Shown here: positions 52,734 to 61,376 of the stretch, in pieces
How the letters are laid out: every line of letters begins with the position of its first letter
Position numbering within the stretch: the stretch's first letter is position 1
NCBI GenBank assembly: GCA_019358975.1
Contig: JAHHIL010000005.1
Span: forward strand, 152,157-216,156
Reading direction: 5' to 3'
Length of the DNA stretch: 64,000 nt
Source of the DNA: Trichocoleus desertorum ATA4-8-CV12
GTDB lineage: Bacteria > Cyanobacteriota > Cyanobacteriia > FACHB-46
Notes under the pieces: generated by a model
Databases searched by the model: none
Seen by the model: the letters and a program-made list of their open reading frames with translations, nothing else
Told to the model about the DNA's origin: nothing
Program-made: the position numbers and the translations under genes

Positions 52734-53579
52734 ATGTCTCTCCCTTGGCAATTGCGGTTGGTTTCTTACCTAGCTCCAAATATGTTTTGGTTTTACCAAG
52801 CGATCGCTGCTTATTTAGGGCGCAGGTTGGCAGTAGAGACAGAGATTAGCCAAGCCGAGTTTGACCCACTAGAAGATCCACTATTGCTGCACGACCAACT
52901 CGATCTTGCTTTTATCTGTGGTTTACCGTTTATTCGTTACCACTGTTGCTATCCTCAACAACTCCAGGCGATCGCGGCTCCTGTCATGCAAGCTGCCCGC
53001 TACCACAATCGCCCCATTTATTTCTCGGATGTGGTTGTGCCTGCTGCCAGTGATATCACTAGCTTTGTAGAATTGGCAGGTAAAACCCTGTGTTACAACG
53101 ATTTAGGTTCCAATAGTGGCTATAACTTAGTGCGGCAGAAATTAAAGCAAGACGGATATTCTACAGATTTCTTTGGTCAAGTGCTAGCCTCTGGTTCTCA
53201 TCAACGCTCTATGCGTTGGGTTGTAGAGGGGTTAGCAGATTGTGCCGCGATCGACAGTACTGTGTTGGAGCAGGAGTTGCAAAGCTTTCCAGAGTTAAGC
53301 GAAGGTCTGCGAGTGATAGAATCTCTCGGTCCCTGCCCTATCCCACCGATCGTTGGATCTCAGCACCTCGGCACAGATCTACTCGGACAGCTACAGGCTG
53401 CCTTGCTCCAACCCGATCCAGAATTGCAATTAGCTATGCAACAAGCCCAAATTCAGGCTTATGTAGCTGTGAAATCTGCTGATTATGAAGCGATCGCCCT
53501 TCAGTATGAAGCCGCATTGCAAGCTGGTTATGAAGTCATTAACAGCGCATCAGTCAGCTCAGCCAACTTACTAAAATAA
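52734..53579 (+). CDS. PhnD/phosphonate-type substrate-binding protein, no signal peptide
   Basis: The product is 282 residues or one fewer: a GTG at 52731 and an ATG at 52734 are adjacent, and I took the ATG. The protein has the two-lobed periplasmic-binding fold of the PhnD group: LRLVSYLAPNMFWFYQAIAA, then LDLAFICGLPFIRY, LCYNDLGSNSGYNLVR and GLADCAAIDS. No signal peptide or lipobox is visible, so it is probably cytoplasmic, or exported by means I cannot see. No ABC transporter genes are adjacent. It converges with the TTC38-like gene. Confidence 0.7.
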   Translation: MSLPWQLRLVSYLAPNMFWFYQAIAAYLGRRLAVETEISQAEFDPLEDPLLLHDQLDLAFICGLPFIRYHCCYPQQLQAIAAPVMQAARYHNRPIYFSDVVVPAASDITSFVELAGKTLCYNDLGSNSGYNLVRQKLKQDGYSTDFFGQVLASGSHQRSMRWVVEGLADCAAIDSTVLEQELQSFPELSEGLRVIESLGPCPIPPIVGSQHLGTDLLGQLQAALLQPDPELQLAMQQAQIQAYVAVKSADYEAIALQYEAALQAGYEVINSASVSSANLLK

Positions 53580-53584
53580 TAATT

Positions 53585-53625
53585 AAAAAGCTCCCTTACG
53601 AGATGCTAAGAAAGCGGAAGGGAGC
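53585..53625 (-). terminator. Terminator of TTC38-like gene
   Basis: GCTCCCTT (53590-53597) and AAGGGAGC (53618-53625) form a stem. On the minus strand the hairpin is followed by TTTTTAATTATTATTTT. It lies 28 bases past the stop at 53653. Confidence 0.7.
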
Positions 53626-53652
53626 GCTCAGGAACATTTACTACTACGGAGG

Positions 53653-55002
53653 CTAGCTCGCTTTTACAGTTAAGCTCTGATGACCGTGGATAGAGGTGAT
53701 TCTTGGCCTAGAAGTGCCGTTCTGCTGAAAGGAACGCTGCTTCTGGGAGAAGGCATGAATATCTTGAGCCTGTTCAGTCTGCTTCAAGGCATCTGCATAA
53801 ACCTGCTCAAACAATTCCCGCTGAGCATGACTTCCTCCGATCGCTCCTAGTTGGGATAATACTGGCCGAAGCAGAGCGATCGCTTGTTGCCAATCTTGCT
53901 GGGCATGGGCCACCATCCCTTTGGCCGCAGGTAGCGCTATCTCTATCCAAGGCTGCTGTAAGGCGGGCTTAATCCTGTGAGCATGAGCCTCCATACTTTG
54001 CAGCATCTCCTGTACCTGATCCTGCTGATGAGTGCGAGCTAAGGCATAGACATAGTGCAAGTCTTGAAAGGGGAGCGCATGTTCATGAATCCGAGGAGAG
54101 AGATAAGCTGCTAACTCCCGCCAACGAGTTGCACCGACTTCAACCCCACGTAGCTCTAGGCGTAGTAGCAGGGCGATCGCTCCTACCTGGTCTTTAGGAG
54201 AGTCTAGGCGGGCTCGCCCCCAAACTTTAGTGTCATACAAATGCAGGACAGTAGAGAAATCTTGGCGTTCTAGGTAATAGAGAGCAATATGCCACCAGTT
54301 ATGGGTATACAGCATAGAATTGCAATTTTCCCAGGTATCCGCCAAGCTCTCCATCCAAGCAATCCCTTCCTCGACGCGGCCTTGAGTTTCCAGCACATGA
54401 GCGACAGCATGATGTGCCCAAGGGTCATGGCGATTTATTTCGGTAGCTTTTCGTCCCATTGCTTCTGCTTCTAAGAGGCGGTGGCACTGCTCCAAACCAA
54501 AGGCAATCATGCCATAGAGATAATGCAGATGGAGATGCTCAGCATCGGTAGGTAATACCTTTTCCGCAATCTGGAGCAGCCCTGCCTGATCTCCTTGATA
54601 AAAGTAATGGTACTGGCCTTGCTGCACCGAAAGAAGATCTTGAGGATATTGATCGGTAATTGCTTCGTGAGCCGCGATCGCCTGGTCAATATCGCCTCTA
54701 GCCCAAGCAACGACTGCACTTACCCACTGTTGCTCTCGCTGTGTAGCTTTTGCCTGATGTTGAATGGCAGCTCTGAGGTAAGGAGTGGCTTGCTCCCACG
54801 CAACAGCACTCTCTTGGGAAAGATAGTAAGCTGCCGCGAAGGCATGGGCGATCGCACAGGTTGGATTGGCACTCACGGCTTGGAGAATAGCAGCTTCTGC
54901 TTGTCTACCGTAGCTGAGGGATTGGTCAATGAATTGATCAATGGCCGCGATCGCCTCTGCCGAAGCAGTAGTGACATCCAGTCCTTGAGCATCCTTTAGC
55001 AT
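53653..55002 (-). CDS. TTC38-like tetratricopeptide protein
   Basis: This 449-residue helical-repeat protein shows the TTC38-family signature HDPWAHHAVAHVLETQGR near residues 192-209 and LYTHNWWHIALYYLE near 231-245, together with several degenerate TPR pairs. The family occurs in bacteria and animals without known enzymatic activity; the conserved His/Trp-rich motifs suggest a catalytic or ligand pocket beyond simple TPR scaffolding. GAAGGATAAACA before the ATG at 55002 is a good ribosome binding site. It is cytoplasmic and stands alone. Confidence 0.75.
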   Translation of the reverse strand: MLKDAQGLDVTTASAEAIAAIDQFIDQSLSYGRQAEAAILQAVSANPTCAIAHAFAAAYYLSQESAVAWEQATPYLRAAIQHQAKATQREQQWVSAVVAWARGDIDQAIAAHEAITDQYPQDLLSVQQGQYHYFYQGDQAGLLQIAEKVLPTDAEHLHLHYLYGMIAFGLEQCHRLLEAEAMGRKATEINRHDPWAHHAVAHVLETQGRVEEGIAWMESLADTWENCNSMLYTHNWWHIALYYLERQDFSTVLHLYDTKVWGRARLDSPKDQVGAIALLLRLELRGVEVGATRWRELAAYLSPRIHEHALPFQDLHYVYALARTHQQDQVQEMLQSMEAHAHRIKPALQQPWIEIALPAAKGMVAHAQQDWQQAIALLRPVLSQLGAIGGSHAQRELFEQVYADALKQTEQAQDIHAFSQKQRSFQQNGTSRPRITSIHGHQSLTVKAS

Positions 55003-55392
55003 TGTTTATCCTTCCCAATCAAAAAGCTACTTTCGTCAGCGCTAGTGAGTGTTCTGAGCCCAAAACGCTCGTTTAGACTGCTGTTTTTTTATGCAAGCTA
55101 GGCTCCCAAGCGAGGCCAGCTACCAAGAATTTGTTAAAATACAGTAACTTGGTCGGCATACCGTACTTTGTTCTTCAGTAGCAGTTTGACATAGAGCAGG
55201 TAAAAATGGCAAGACTTAAACCCGGTTATCCTATCGGAATTTAGGTGTATTACTTTGGTGACTTGTTTTATCCCCGCAGATATGCCCTCACCCGCAAAGC
55301 AGAGAAGCCATAAAAATGCTCCCCTCAACCAAAAGCTTGAAGGGAGTAAAGTGGCATTAAATTGCAGTAAAAGCTATAAACAGGAGAACGCT
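55003..55392. other. Intergenic region, about 390 bases
   Basis: It holds the promoter of the TTC38-like gene and, at its right end, the terminator of the DUF1257 gene. A 64-codon minus-strand open frame (55134-55328) overlaps that terminator and has no ribosome binding site or protein-like pattern. Confidence 0.45.
55311..55346 (-). terminator. Terminator of DUF1257/Ycf35-like gene
   Basis: CTCCCCTCAA (55319-55328) and TTGAAGGGAG (55337-55346) pair with one mismatch. On the minus strand the hairpin is followed by CATTTTTATG. It lies 47 bases after the gene's stop. Confidence 0.7.
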
Positions 55393-55755
55393 TTAGGCAA
55401 CCGATTGCTGTACCATTAAATTCACATTGGCATTTTGCAATCCGGGCTGCTTTACTTCTGCCAATGTTTTGTTGATGGCATATTTCTGATTAATACTGCT
55501 CATTAAATTGGCCAAGTTGTGATTTTTGGCGACACCCCAAAGATCAGCAATTAAGTCAAAAGATCCCTGTTGATTACGTGCCCAACCTATGTCGTAATCG
55601 CCCTCAAGAGCTACTACAATGTCAGCCCGAACTTTTTGACCACAAGTGCCCCGGACATCTGCATCTACCTTGGCAACCAGGCCTAAGTCTGCGAGAGAGG
55701 CTTTGAGTAGTTCAGCATCCGTGAGCTTGCTGCGGAGCGTACTAAAGTGAGACAT
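55393..55755 (-). CDS. DUF1257 (Ycf35-like) protein
   Basis: This 120-residue soluble protein starts MSHFSTLRSKLTDAELLKAS, then KVDADVRGTCGQKVRADIVV and DLIADLWGVAKNHN, the pattern of the DUF1257/Ycf35 family found in cyanobacteria and plastids. Its role is not established. A C-terminal segment with QKYAINKTLAEVKQPG follows. GAGGAATATTT before the ATG at 55755 is a strong ribosome binding site. It is a single gene with its own terminator. Confidence 0.85.
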   Translation of the reverse strand: MSHFSTLRSKLTDAELLKASLADLGLVAKVDADVRGTCGQKVRADIVVALEGDYDIGWARNQQGSFDLIADLWGVAKNHNLANLMSSINQKYAINKTLAEVKQPGLQNANVNLMVQQSVA

Positions 55756-56263
55756 AAATATTCCTCAATGGGTGAATTTGTGCAATGATCAAAACAACAA
55801 GTGTTATCTAGCTCTACTTAGTGTGTAATAGAGACAGCTTTGAGCGCAAAAAATTGCAAACAGTAATAATTCCAGAACTATCTACTGCTACTAAGTGCTA
55901 GCAATAGATTACATTTCTAATCTATGTAATAATCTGTTGAGTTTCATTCTTCCAAAGAGTTACTTCCGCCAATTCTGCAAACTCCCGAAGATAGAGGTGC
56001 CCTCTTTTCTAAGTAGTAGCTTCAATCACAGCCCGCAAAATGGCAGAGCTAAATTAACCCTTTTCAAATTTAAAAAAAGAAACCTGGGAGTCTTCCGAAG
56101 CGGATGGCGCATCTGGCCTAAACTCCCAGGTCTGACTCTAATGACACTGAATCGCTTTGAATAGAATAGTGTGGCTAGTTCAGACACACTTCTGACCCAA
56201 GCCAGAAATCCCTGTAACGTTTAATCGTAAAACAGGATACACCTAGCTCTGCTTTAGAGTCTT
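55756..56263. other. Intergenic region, about 500 bases
   Basis: It holds the DUF1257 promoter and the terminator of the SDR gene. Short open frames here show no family features; the 89-codon plus-strand frame at 55895-56164 runs across the terminator and is rejected. Confidence 0.45.
56070..56131 (-). terminator. Terminator of SDR gene
   Basis: ACCTGGGAGT (56082-56091) and ACTCCCAGGT (56122-56131) are perfect complements around a 30-base loop that itself can pair. On the minus strand the hairpin is followed by TTCTTTTTTTAAA. It lies 130 bases past the SDR stop. Confidence 0.7.
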
Positions 56264-57124
56264 TTAGCCACCTACCACTTCGCCGCCATTGGGGTGCAGA
56301 ATTTGCCCAGACATGTAGGAGGAGTCGTCGGAGGCGAGGAAGACATAACTGGGTGCAACTTCTTCCGGCTGTCCAGCCCGCTGCATGGGCACCTGAGTCC
56401 CAAAGCTCTTAACTTTGTCTTCTGGAAAAGTAGCAGGAATTAGAGGGGTCCAGATGGGGCCAGGAGCGACACCATTCACCCGGATGCCCTTCTCTACTAG
56501 AGACTGGGACAGAGAGCGGGTAAAGGCAACGATCGCGCCTTTGGTGGAAGAGTAATCTAGCAGTTGTTGATTACCTTTGTAAGCTGTGACCGAAGTGGTA
56601 TTGATGATGGCACTACCTTCTTTGAGATGGGGCAAGGCCGCTTTGGTCAAAAAGAACATGCTGAAGATGTTAGTGCGGAAGGTGCGCTCCAGTTGCTCCG
56701 CCGTGATGTCCTCAATGCTTTGCTGAGGATGTTGCTCAGCGGCGTTGTTTACCAGAATGTCGAGGTAGCCTAATTGCTGCACCGCCTGTTGGACAGCTTC
56801 CTTGCAGAATTGCTCGTCACCAATGTCTCCCGCAATGGTGATGCAGCGTCTGCCCTCTGCTTCGACTCGGCGCTTGGTATCTTCGGCATCTTGATGCTCA
56901 TTTAAATAAAGGAGGGCAACATCCGCTCCTTCTTTTGCGTAGAAAACTGCTACGGCGCGACCAATGCCGCTATCTCCGCCAGTAATCAGAGCAACTTTCC
57001 CTTGTAGCTTGCCACTGCCTCGATACTTAGAATCATCGAACTGAGGGCTAGGAGTCATTTCAGACTCGATACCAGGCTGTTGATTCTGATGTTGGGGGGG
57101 TTGTAGTTCTTTGGATTGACTCAT
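56264..57124 (-). CDS. Short-chain dehydrogenase (general stress protein 39/YghA type)
   Basis: This 286-residue NAD(P)-dependent oxidoreductase has TGGDSGIGRA at about 48-57, NNAAEQHPQ near 126, catalytic Ser in INTTSVTAY, YSSTKGA near 190 and PGPIWTPLIP. The first 40 residues are a polar Gln/Pro-rich extension (QPPQHQNQQPG), usual in the YghA/GSP39 group, whose members are induced by general stress. The natural substrate is unknown. GGGAGAAGCC before the ATG at 57124 supports the start. It is divergent from the ferritin-like gene. Confidence 0.88.
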   Translation of the reverse strand: MSQSKELQPPQHQNQQPGIESEMTPSPQFDDSKYRGSGKLQGKVALITGGDSGIGRAVAVFYAKEGADVALLYLNEHQDAEDTKRRVEAEGRRCITIAGDIGDEQFCKEAVQQAVQQLGYLDILVNNAAEQHPQQSIEDITAEQLERTFRTNIFSMFFLTKAALPHLKEGSAIINTTSVTAYKGNQQLLDYSSTKGAIVAFTRSLSQSLVEKGIRVNGVAPGPIWTPLIPATFPEDKVKSFGTQVPMQRAGQPEEVAPSYVFLASDDSSYMSGQILHPNGGEVVGG

Positions 57125-57679
57125 CGCGGCTTCTCCCAGTTTTTGACGTATTTCTATCTATTAAAATTTTTAGAAGCCAACCAGAAGCAAGTTGAGAATC
57201 CGCTCTCTATCGCCGAATCTTGCTATTTTCTCAACTATTTAAACTCTTCAGGTTGTTTCCTAATCTCCCGCCTTTTAGCTTCAGCGGGCATGTTCACTTT
57301 AGAACGCACTTTTAATTCGTTGTTGCTTCATTGGAAATAAATTCTGGTCTATCCATAGGAGAGTTCCTATGAAATTCGACTGTGATAACTAACACTTAAA
57401 ATAACCTGCTGATTAATTCGTTGTAGGTAGTTGCAACTCTAAGCCGCTATTCAGCACAGGTGCTGTTTATGGGTGTGAATATACTTCGTAGCGAAATAAA
57501 ATTTTTATAACTTTGGATAGAGTGGCCTCTCTGCCCTCAGTGGAAGAAGATGTGAGCGATCGCCATTAAGCTGCTTAATAGCAAAAGCTTTGAAAACAGT
57601 AATGGCTTGAACCCCTCGAAAGCTGATTAGTCAAAGCGGTAATCCGAAGCATTTCTAGATAATTTGAGTAGGTGAAATA
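57125..57679. other. Divergent promoter region of SDR and ferritin-like genes
   Basis: About 555 bases without a supported gene. One HIP1 octamer lies near 57557. AGGTGAAATA before the ATG at 57680 is a ribosome binding site. No known repeat family or T-tailed hairpin is seen. Confidence 0.45.
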
Positions 57680-58885
57680 ATGAGCTTTAATCCGTTGGCT
57701 GAAAAAGGTATTCCTCTTGATCAACAGCTACGAAATTGGTCAGAGTTAAATGTTCAGCCCTACATCAAAGATCAAGTTGATCCCTATACTCGTACCCGTG
57801 TCATTACCATGAACGGAATTGAGACAGAAGGGGTATTTTTCTCTCATCAATTTGCTCGTCATACCGCCGATCAAGACCTACGAAGACAACTCGCAATGCT
57901 GCGTCGAGTTGAGCAGCAACAGCAGAAAGTGGTTAACTGGCTCACGCCTGGTAATGAATCTACCTTAGAAGTTACAATTGGCTATGAGCAGGTTGCTGTT
58001 GACCTGACCGCCTTTTTAGCTCGTCATGAACCTGATCCTTACCTCAAACAAGCTTTTGAATTTGGTCTTTTAGAAGACTTTGACCATCTTTATCGCTATG
58101 CCAACTTGCTAGAAATGACTGAGGGCAAGAAAGCAGAAGAAGTAACAGGTCGCTTGACCGAAATTATGCCAGGACGACCAACCGTGGCAGAGCATCGCCA
58201 TCCCTATGATGATGTGCGTAGACCCAGCGATCGCACTAAAGCCGATCCGATCTCCCTCCTGCATGTGCTGACCTTGGTTTCCTCCGAGCAACAGACCATG
58301 AACTTCTATATGAACGTGGGGAATCGCCCCATGAACCCACTGGCAAGAGGGCTTTACCTAGAAATCGCTCAAATTGAGGAGCAGCACGTCACTCACTATG
58401 AATCTCTGCTTGACCCCAATGCTTCTTGGCTAGAACAGGAAGTGCTGCACCAATACAACGAGTGTTATCTGTACTATTCCTTCATGCAGCAAGAGTCAGA
58501 CCGACGCATTAAGCAGATATGGGAACTCCATTTGAACATGGAGATTGAGCACCTGCGGATTGCCTGTGATCTGCTGCGTCAGTATGAAAAGCGAGATCCA
58601 GAAGAGTTCTTGCCCCAAAGCTTACCGGAAACGATGCGCTTTGAGGAAAACAAAGACTATATTCGGCAGGTCTTAGCCGATCAGGTGAATTTGACTACGC
58701 AAGACACGGAATTTGTACCCGTTGAGCAACTTCCTGAAGATGCACGTTACTTCCAGTACCAAAAGACGGTTAACGCGGGTGGCGTACCGAGTGAGCAGGT
58801 AATTGAGGAGCATCAGCGTCAGATTGGTGGCGACTATCGCATGACCACAGAGGGAGCGCATCCGTTAGCGGGTGCCAATCGCTAG
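57680..58885 (+). CDS. Ferritin-like di-iron protein of unknown function
   Basis: This 401-residue helical protein has ferritin-like di-iron motifs: the first half contains EQVAVDLTAFLARH and EDFDHLYRYANLLE; the second SSEQQTMNFYMNVG, then EEQHVTHYE at about 233-241 and NMEIEHLRIACDLL near 285. The two E..H-containing helices and paired Glu residues imply a metal site. It is longer than ferritin or rubrerythrin (about 150-200 residues), so it may be an internally doubled version. Oxygen- or iron-dependent stress protection is plausible given the divergent GSP39-like gene, but no activity can be assigned. Confidence 0.7.
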   Translation: MSFNPLAEKGIPLDQQLRNWSELNVQPYIKDQVDPYTRTRVITMNGIETEGVFFSHQFARHTADQDLRRQLAMLRRVEQQQQKVVNWLTPGNESTLEVTIGYEQVAVDLTAFLARHEPDPYLKQAFEFGLLEDFDHLYRYANLLEMTEGKKAEEVTGRLTEIMPGRPTVAEHRHPYDDVRRPSDRTKADPISLLHVLTLVSSEQQTMNFYMNVGNRPMNPLARGLYLEIAQIEEQHVTHYESLLDPNASWLEQEVLHQYNECYLYYSFMQQESDRRIKQIWELHLNMEIEHLRIACDLLRQYEKRDPEEFLPQSLPETMRFEENKDYIRQVLADQVNLTTQDTEFVPVEQLPEDARYFQYQKTVNAGGVPSEQVIEEHQRQIGGDYRMTTEGAHPLAGANR

Positions 58886-58936
58886 ACCTAACCCCCAGCC
58901 CCTTCCCTTTTCTTCCTGTTTGGGGAAGGGGAGCTA
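58886..58936. repeat. C/G-rich palindromic intergenic repeat
   Basis: CCTAACCCCCAGCCCCTTCC and its partial inverted partner GGGGAAGGGGAG bound a T-rich centre. It is of the same class as the repeats at 6636-6748 and sits between convergent genes. Confidence 0.6.
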
Positions 58937-58943
58937 TATCTCT

Positions 58944-60137
58944 CTATTCTTGGTCTACTTCAATCCGAGCAAGTCCTGTGCCTGGGTAGTAGGTGCCTAA
59001 AATTTGGCGATAATCATATCCTTCCTCCGCCAACTTTAAGGCTCCTAATTGGCTCATCCCCCGCCCTCCATGCGCGTCAATCACAATGTCATCAGAAGCG
59101 GCGTAGAGAGACTCGACAATACCACCGCGATAACTAATAAATTCCCCAGCAGTTTCGTTTACAGCTTGATAAGTCCTGTCTGCTTCCTTCTCTGCACCTG
59201 CATAGACTTGATATTGCTCATCATGTCCTAGATGATAAAAGTCGGTCGCAGGTTTGAAATAGTAAGTCAAAGCGTAGGAGCGAGCCGCGATCGCCTGAGC
59301 TTTTAGTGCTGCCATTGGCCAGCTTGGCGAAACCTCTGCCCCGACCACGCTATAAAGATAGTCTCGTAACAGGACATTATTGACCGCCAGTAAACCACTG
59401 GGTCGAACCATTAGCAGCAAGCGCCCTCGATACCAGCGATCGCTGACATAGACCAACCCTCCTTCTGTGGGTTCAATATAGACTGCACTTGGAAGCTGCC
59501 ATGAATTTAAGGTGATTCCTACCCCATCAAGCTGAGCGGTATAAGCGGACTCAGCAGGTAGCTCCCGCAGCACTTGCCCATTGGTGTCTAGAATGACTCC
59601 GGGTGTTGAGGTACCAATGGCTAAAGAATTGGCTTCTACTGCGATCGCCACCTGGATTTCTAACACGCTATCGATCGCAGTGGAGGTATTAGCGGCTGCC
59701 AATCGCTCTGCGGCACTAGCACTGATGGGCGCGGCACTAGACTGAGCAGGGGGGTTCTGCTGCTTGGCAGGAGCCGTAGACTTAGTCGTAGCCTGAGGTT
59801 TTGGTTTTGTATCGGTAGAGGCAGTAGTAGATTTTGTAGCTGATTTGGCAGGATTTGCAGAGTTCTGGGTAGATTTTTGGGCGGAGGTAGTTGAGTTTTT
59901 TGCTGCACTTTTGGCAGCAGTTGTGGTTGTGGCAGACTGAATTGCCAGATTGGGAGTTGGTGAGGGCGAGACTAAAGTTGGGGTTTTTGGTGGAGTTTCT
60001 TGAGCAACTGGAGCGGTGGGGCGAGTTTGACCAATCAACAAAATGCTCACGACCGGGACAACCCCTAGCACAGGAATTAGGGGCCAGGGTCGGCGCTGAA
60101 GCAAGCTAAAGATAGGCTTTAACATGGAACGGCTCAA
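58944..60137 (-). CDS. SpoIID/LytB domain protein
   Basis: This 397-residue protein has a short basic start, one hydrophobic helix (LIPVLGVVPVVSILLIG), a long Thr/Ala/Lys-rich linker (about 45-150) and a C-terminal SpoIID domain (about 165-395). The domain includes the signature VVGAEVSPSWPMAALKAQAI, then ARSYAL and the end HGGRGMSQLGALKLAEEG. SpoIID proteins are lytic transglycosylases acting on peptidoglycan; the cyanobacterial type is membrane-anchored in the periplasm. The TTG at 60137 is supported by CAGGAG eight bases upstream; the ATG at 60125 is the alternative. Confidence 0.83.
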   Translation of the reverse strand: MSRSMLKPIFSLLQRRPWPLIPVLGVVPVVSILLIGQTRPTAPVAQETPPKTPTLVSPSPTPNLAIQSATTTTAAKSAAKNSTTSAQKSTQNSANPAKSATKSTTASTDTKPKPQATTKSTAPAKQQNPPAQSSAAPISASAAERLAAANTSTAIDSVLEIQVAIAVEANSLAIGTSTPGVILDTNGQVLRELPAESAYTAQLDGVGITLNSWQLPSAVYIEPTEGGLVYVSDRWYRGRLLLMVRPSGLLAVNNVLLRDYLYSVVGAEVSPSWPMAALKAQAIAARSYALTYYFKPATDFYHLGHDEQYQVYAGAEKEADRTYQAVNETAGEFISYRGGIVESLYAASDDIVIDAHGGRGMSQLGALKLAEEGYDYRQILGTYYPGTGLARIEVDQE

Positions 60138-60218
60138 GGTCTTGACTCCTGTTTAGCGTTTGGGCCTATAGCTGTTCGTTCTCTACGGCTTTCAACTATA
60201 ACTCGACTCACGAGTCAC

Positions 60219-61220
60219 TTACACCAAGGCTCCCCCACAGCTCGATCCGCTGCCCGCTGTGCAACCGTAACAGAAGTTAGCTGTCCGCACGGATTCAATC
60301 AAATCCAGAGTGCCAGCTTGCAGTAGCTGGGCGACTGTTAGGGTGGCTCCAGTTCCAGTTCTAGCGGGCAAGTTTTCCATTTGGTTGAAGTCGCAATCGT
60401 AGATATTCCCCAAATAATCGACTGAGAGTTCATTGCGGCACATTAAATTAGCTAATGTAGCTGGATTAAAGTGCTCTTCTAGAAACTGCAAATAAGGCTG
60501 ATGGAGATGCCGATGTTCTAGATGAAACTTGGTTCTGCCAATGGGTAAGTTGGTAATGGTGAATAGCTGATTGAATTGAATCCCAAACTGCTCTTTGAGG
60601 TATGTTTTATAATCTTGCTCTAACTTCTGTTGATCAGGTGTAAGTGAGAAATTCTTAGTTGTAGGAATTTGAGGGTTATAAACTAAATCCAAAATTAAGT
60701 TGGGATTGTCACCATACCCTAATTGATTGAGCCGCTGGATGGCTCGAATCGAATCATTAAAGACGCCATCACCCCGCATTTTGTCTACGTTATCTGCCTG
60801 GTAACAGGGTAAAGAGGCTACAACTCTGACTTGATTGCGAGCAAAATATTCGGGTAAATCTTCAAAGCCTGGTTCAAAGTAGATGGTTAGGTTAGAGCGC
60901 ACAATCACCTCTTTGCCCATCGCTCTTGCCGCTTCGACTAAAGGCCGAAAGCCATAATTCATCTCTGGAGCCCCACCCGTGAGGTCAACGGTTTTGATCT
61001 GGGGGAAGCGATGGATCACTTCAATTAATTGCTGACAAACTTCTGTTGTCAGTTCTTCCGTACGTTTTGGCCCTGCTTCAACATGGCAATGACTGCAAGC
61101 GAGATTGCAACGTCTGCCTAAATTAATTTGTAGGACGCTGATGGGTTGCTTGGTGAGGGGAGCACCTAGTTTCTGCGGGAAAGGGGTAACAGTGGTAGAA
61201 CTTGATTGAGATTGAATCAT
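60219..61220 (-). CDS. arsS: Arsenosugar biosynthesis radical SAM protein ArsS
   Basis: This 333-residue radical SAM enzyme has the 4Fe-4S motif CNLACSHC (Cys38, 42 and 45), the glycine-rich SAM motif DLTGGAPEMN near 79-88 and a C-terminal Cys-rich region (CRNE, CDFN, CYGCTAGSGSSCGG) typical of ArsS (DUF3641). ArsS joins the 5'-deoxyadenosyl group to dimethylarsenite in arsenosugar formation. GGAAGAGAGG before the ATG at 61220 is the ribosome binding site. arsM lies just upstream on the same strand, about 155 bp away. Confidence 0.9.
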   Translation of the reverse strand: MIQSQSSSTTVTPFPQKLGAPLTKQPISVLQINLGRRCNLACSHCHVEAGPKRTEELTTEVCQQLIEVIHRFPQIKTVDLTGGAPEMNYGFRPLVEAARAMGKEVIVRSNLTIYFEPGFEDLPEYFARNQVRVVASLPCYQADNVDKMRGDGVFNDSIRAIQRLNQLGYGDNPNLILDLVYNPQIPTTKNFSLTPDQQKLEQDYKTYLKEQFGIQFNQLFTITNLPIGRTKFHLEHRHLHQPYLQFLEEHFNPATLANLMCRNELSVDYLGNIYDCDFNQMENLPARTGTGATLTVAQLLQAGTLDLIESVRTANFCYGCTAGSGSSCGGALV

Positions 61221-61376
61221 CCTCTCTTCCTTTAGCGTTCCTTCTAAGCGATCGCCACATTAACAACCCTAGCAGTCGGTAACTTATGCAGCGATCGCGA
61301 CTTTGTAGCTGACTTTGTAGTTGATTGTTTGGTTGCCAAATCAGGTGGCAGATCTGGCAGCTCCTTAATGATGTTT

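Noticed and set aside
55134..55328. 64-codon minus-strand open frame
   Set aside because: It overlaps a terminator hairpin and lacks a ribosome binding site or protein-like pattern.
57116..57340. 74-codon plus-strand open frame in the SDR/ferritin-like gap
   Set aside because: Its start overlaps the SDR start on the other strand and the translation looks random, with no ribosome binding site.
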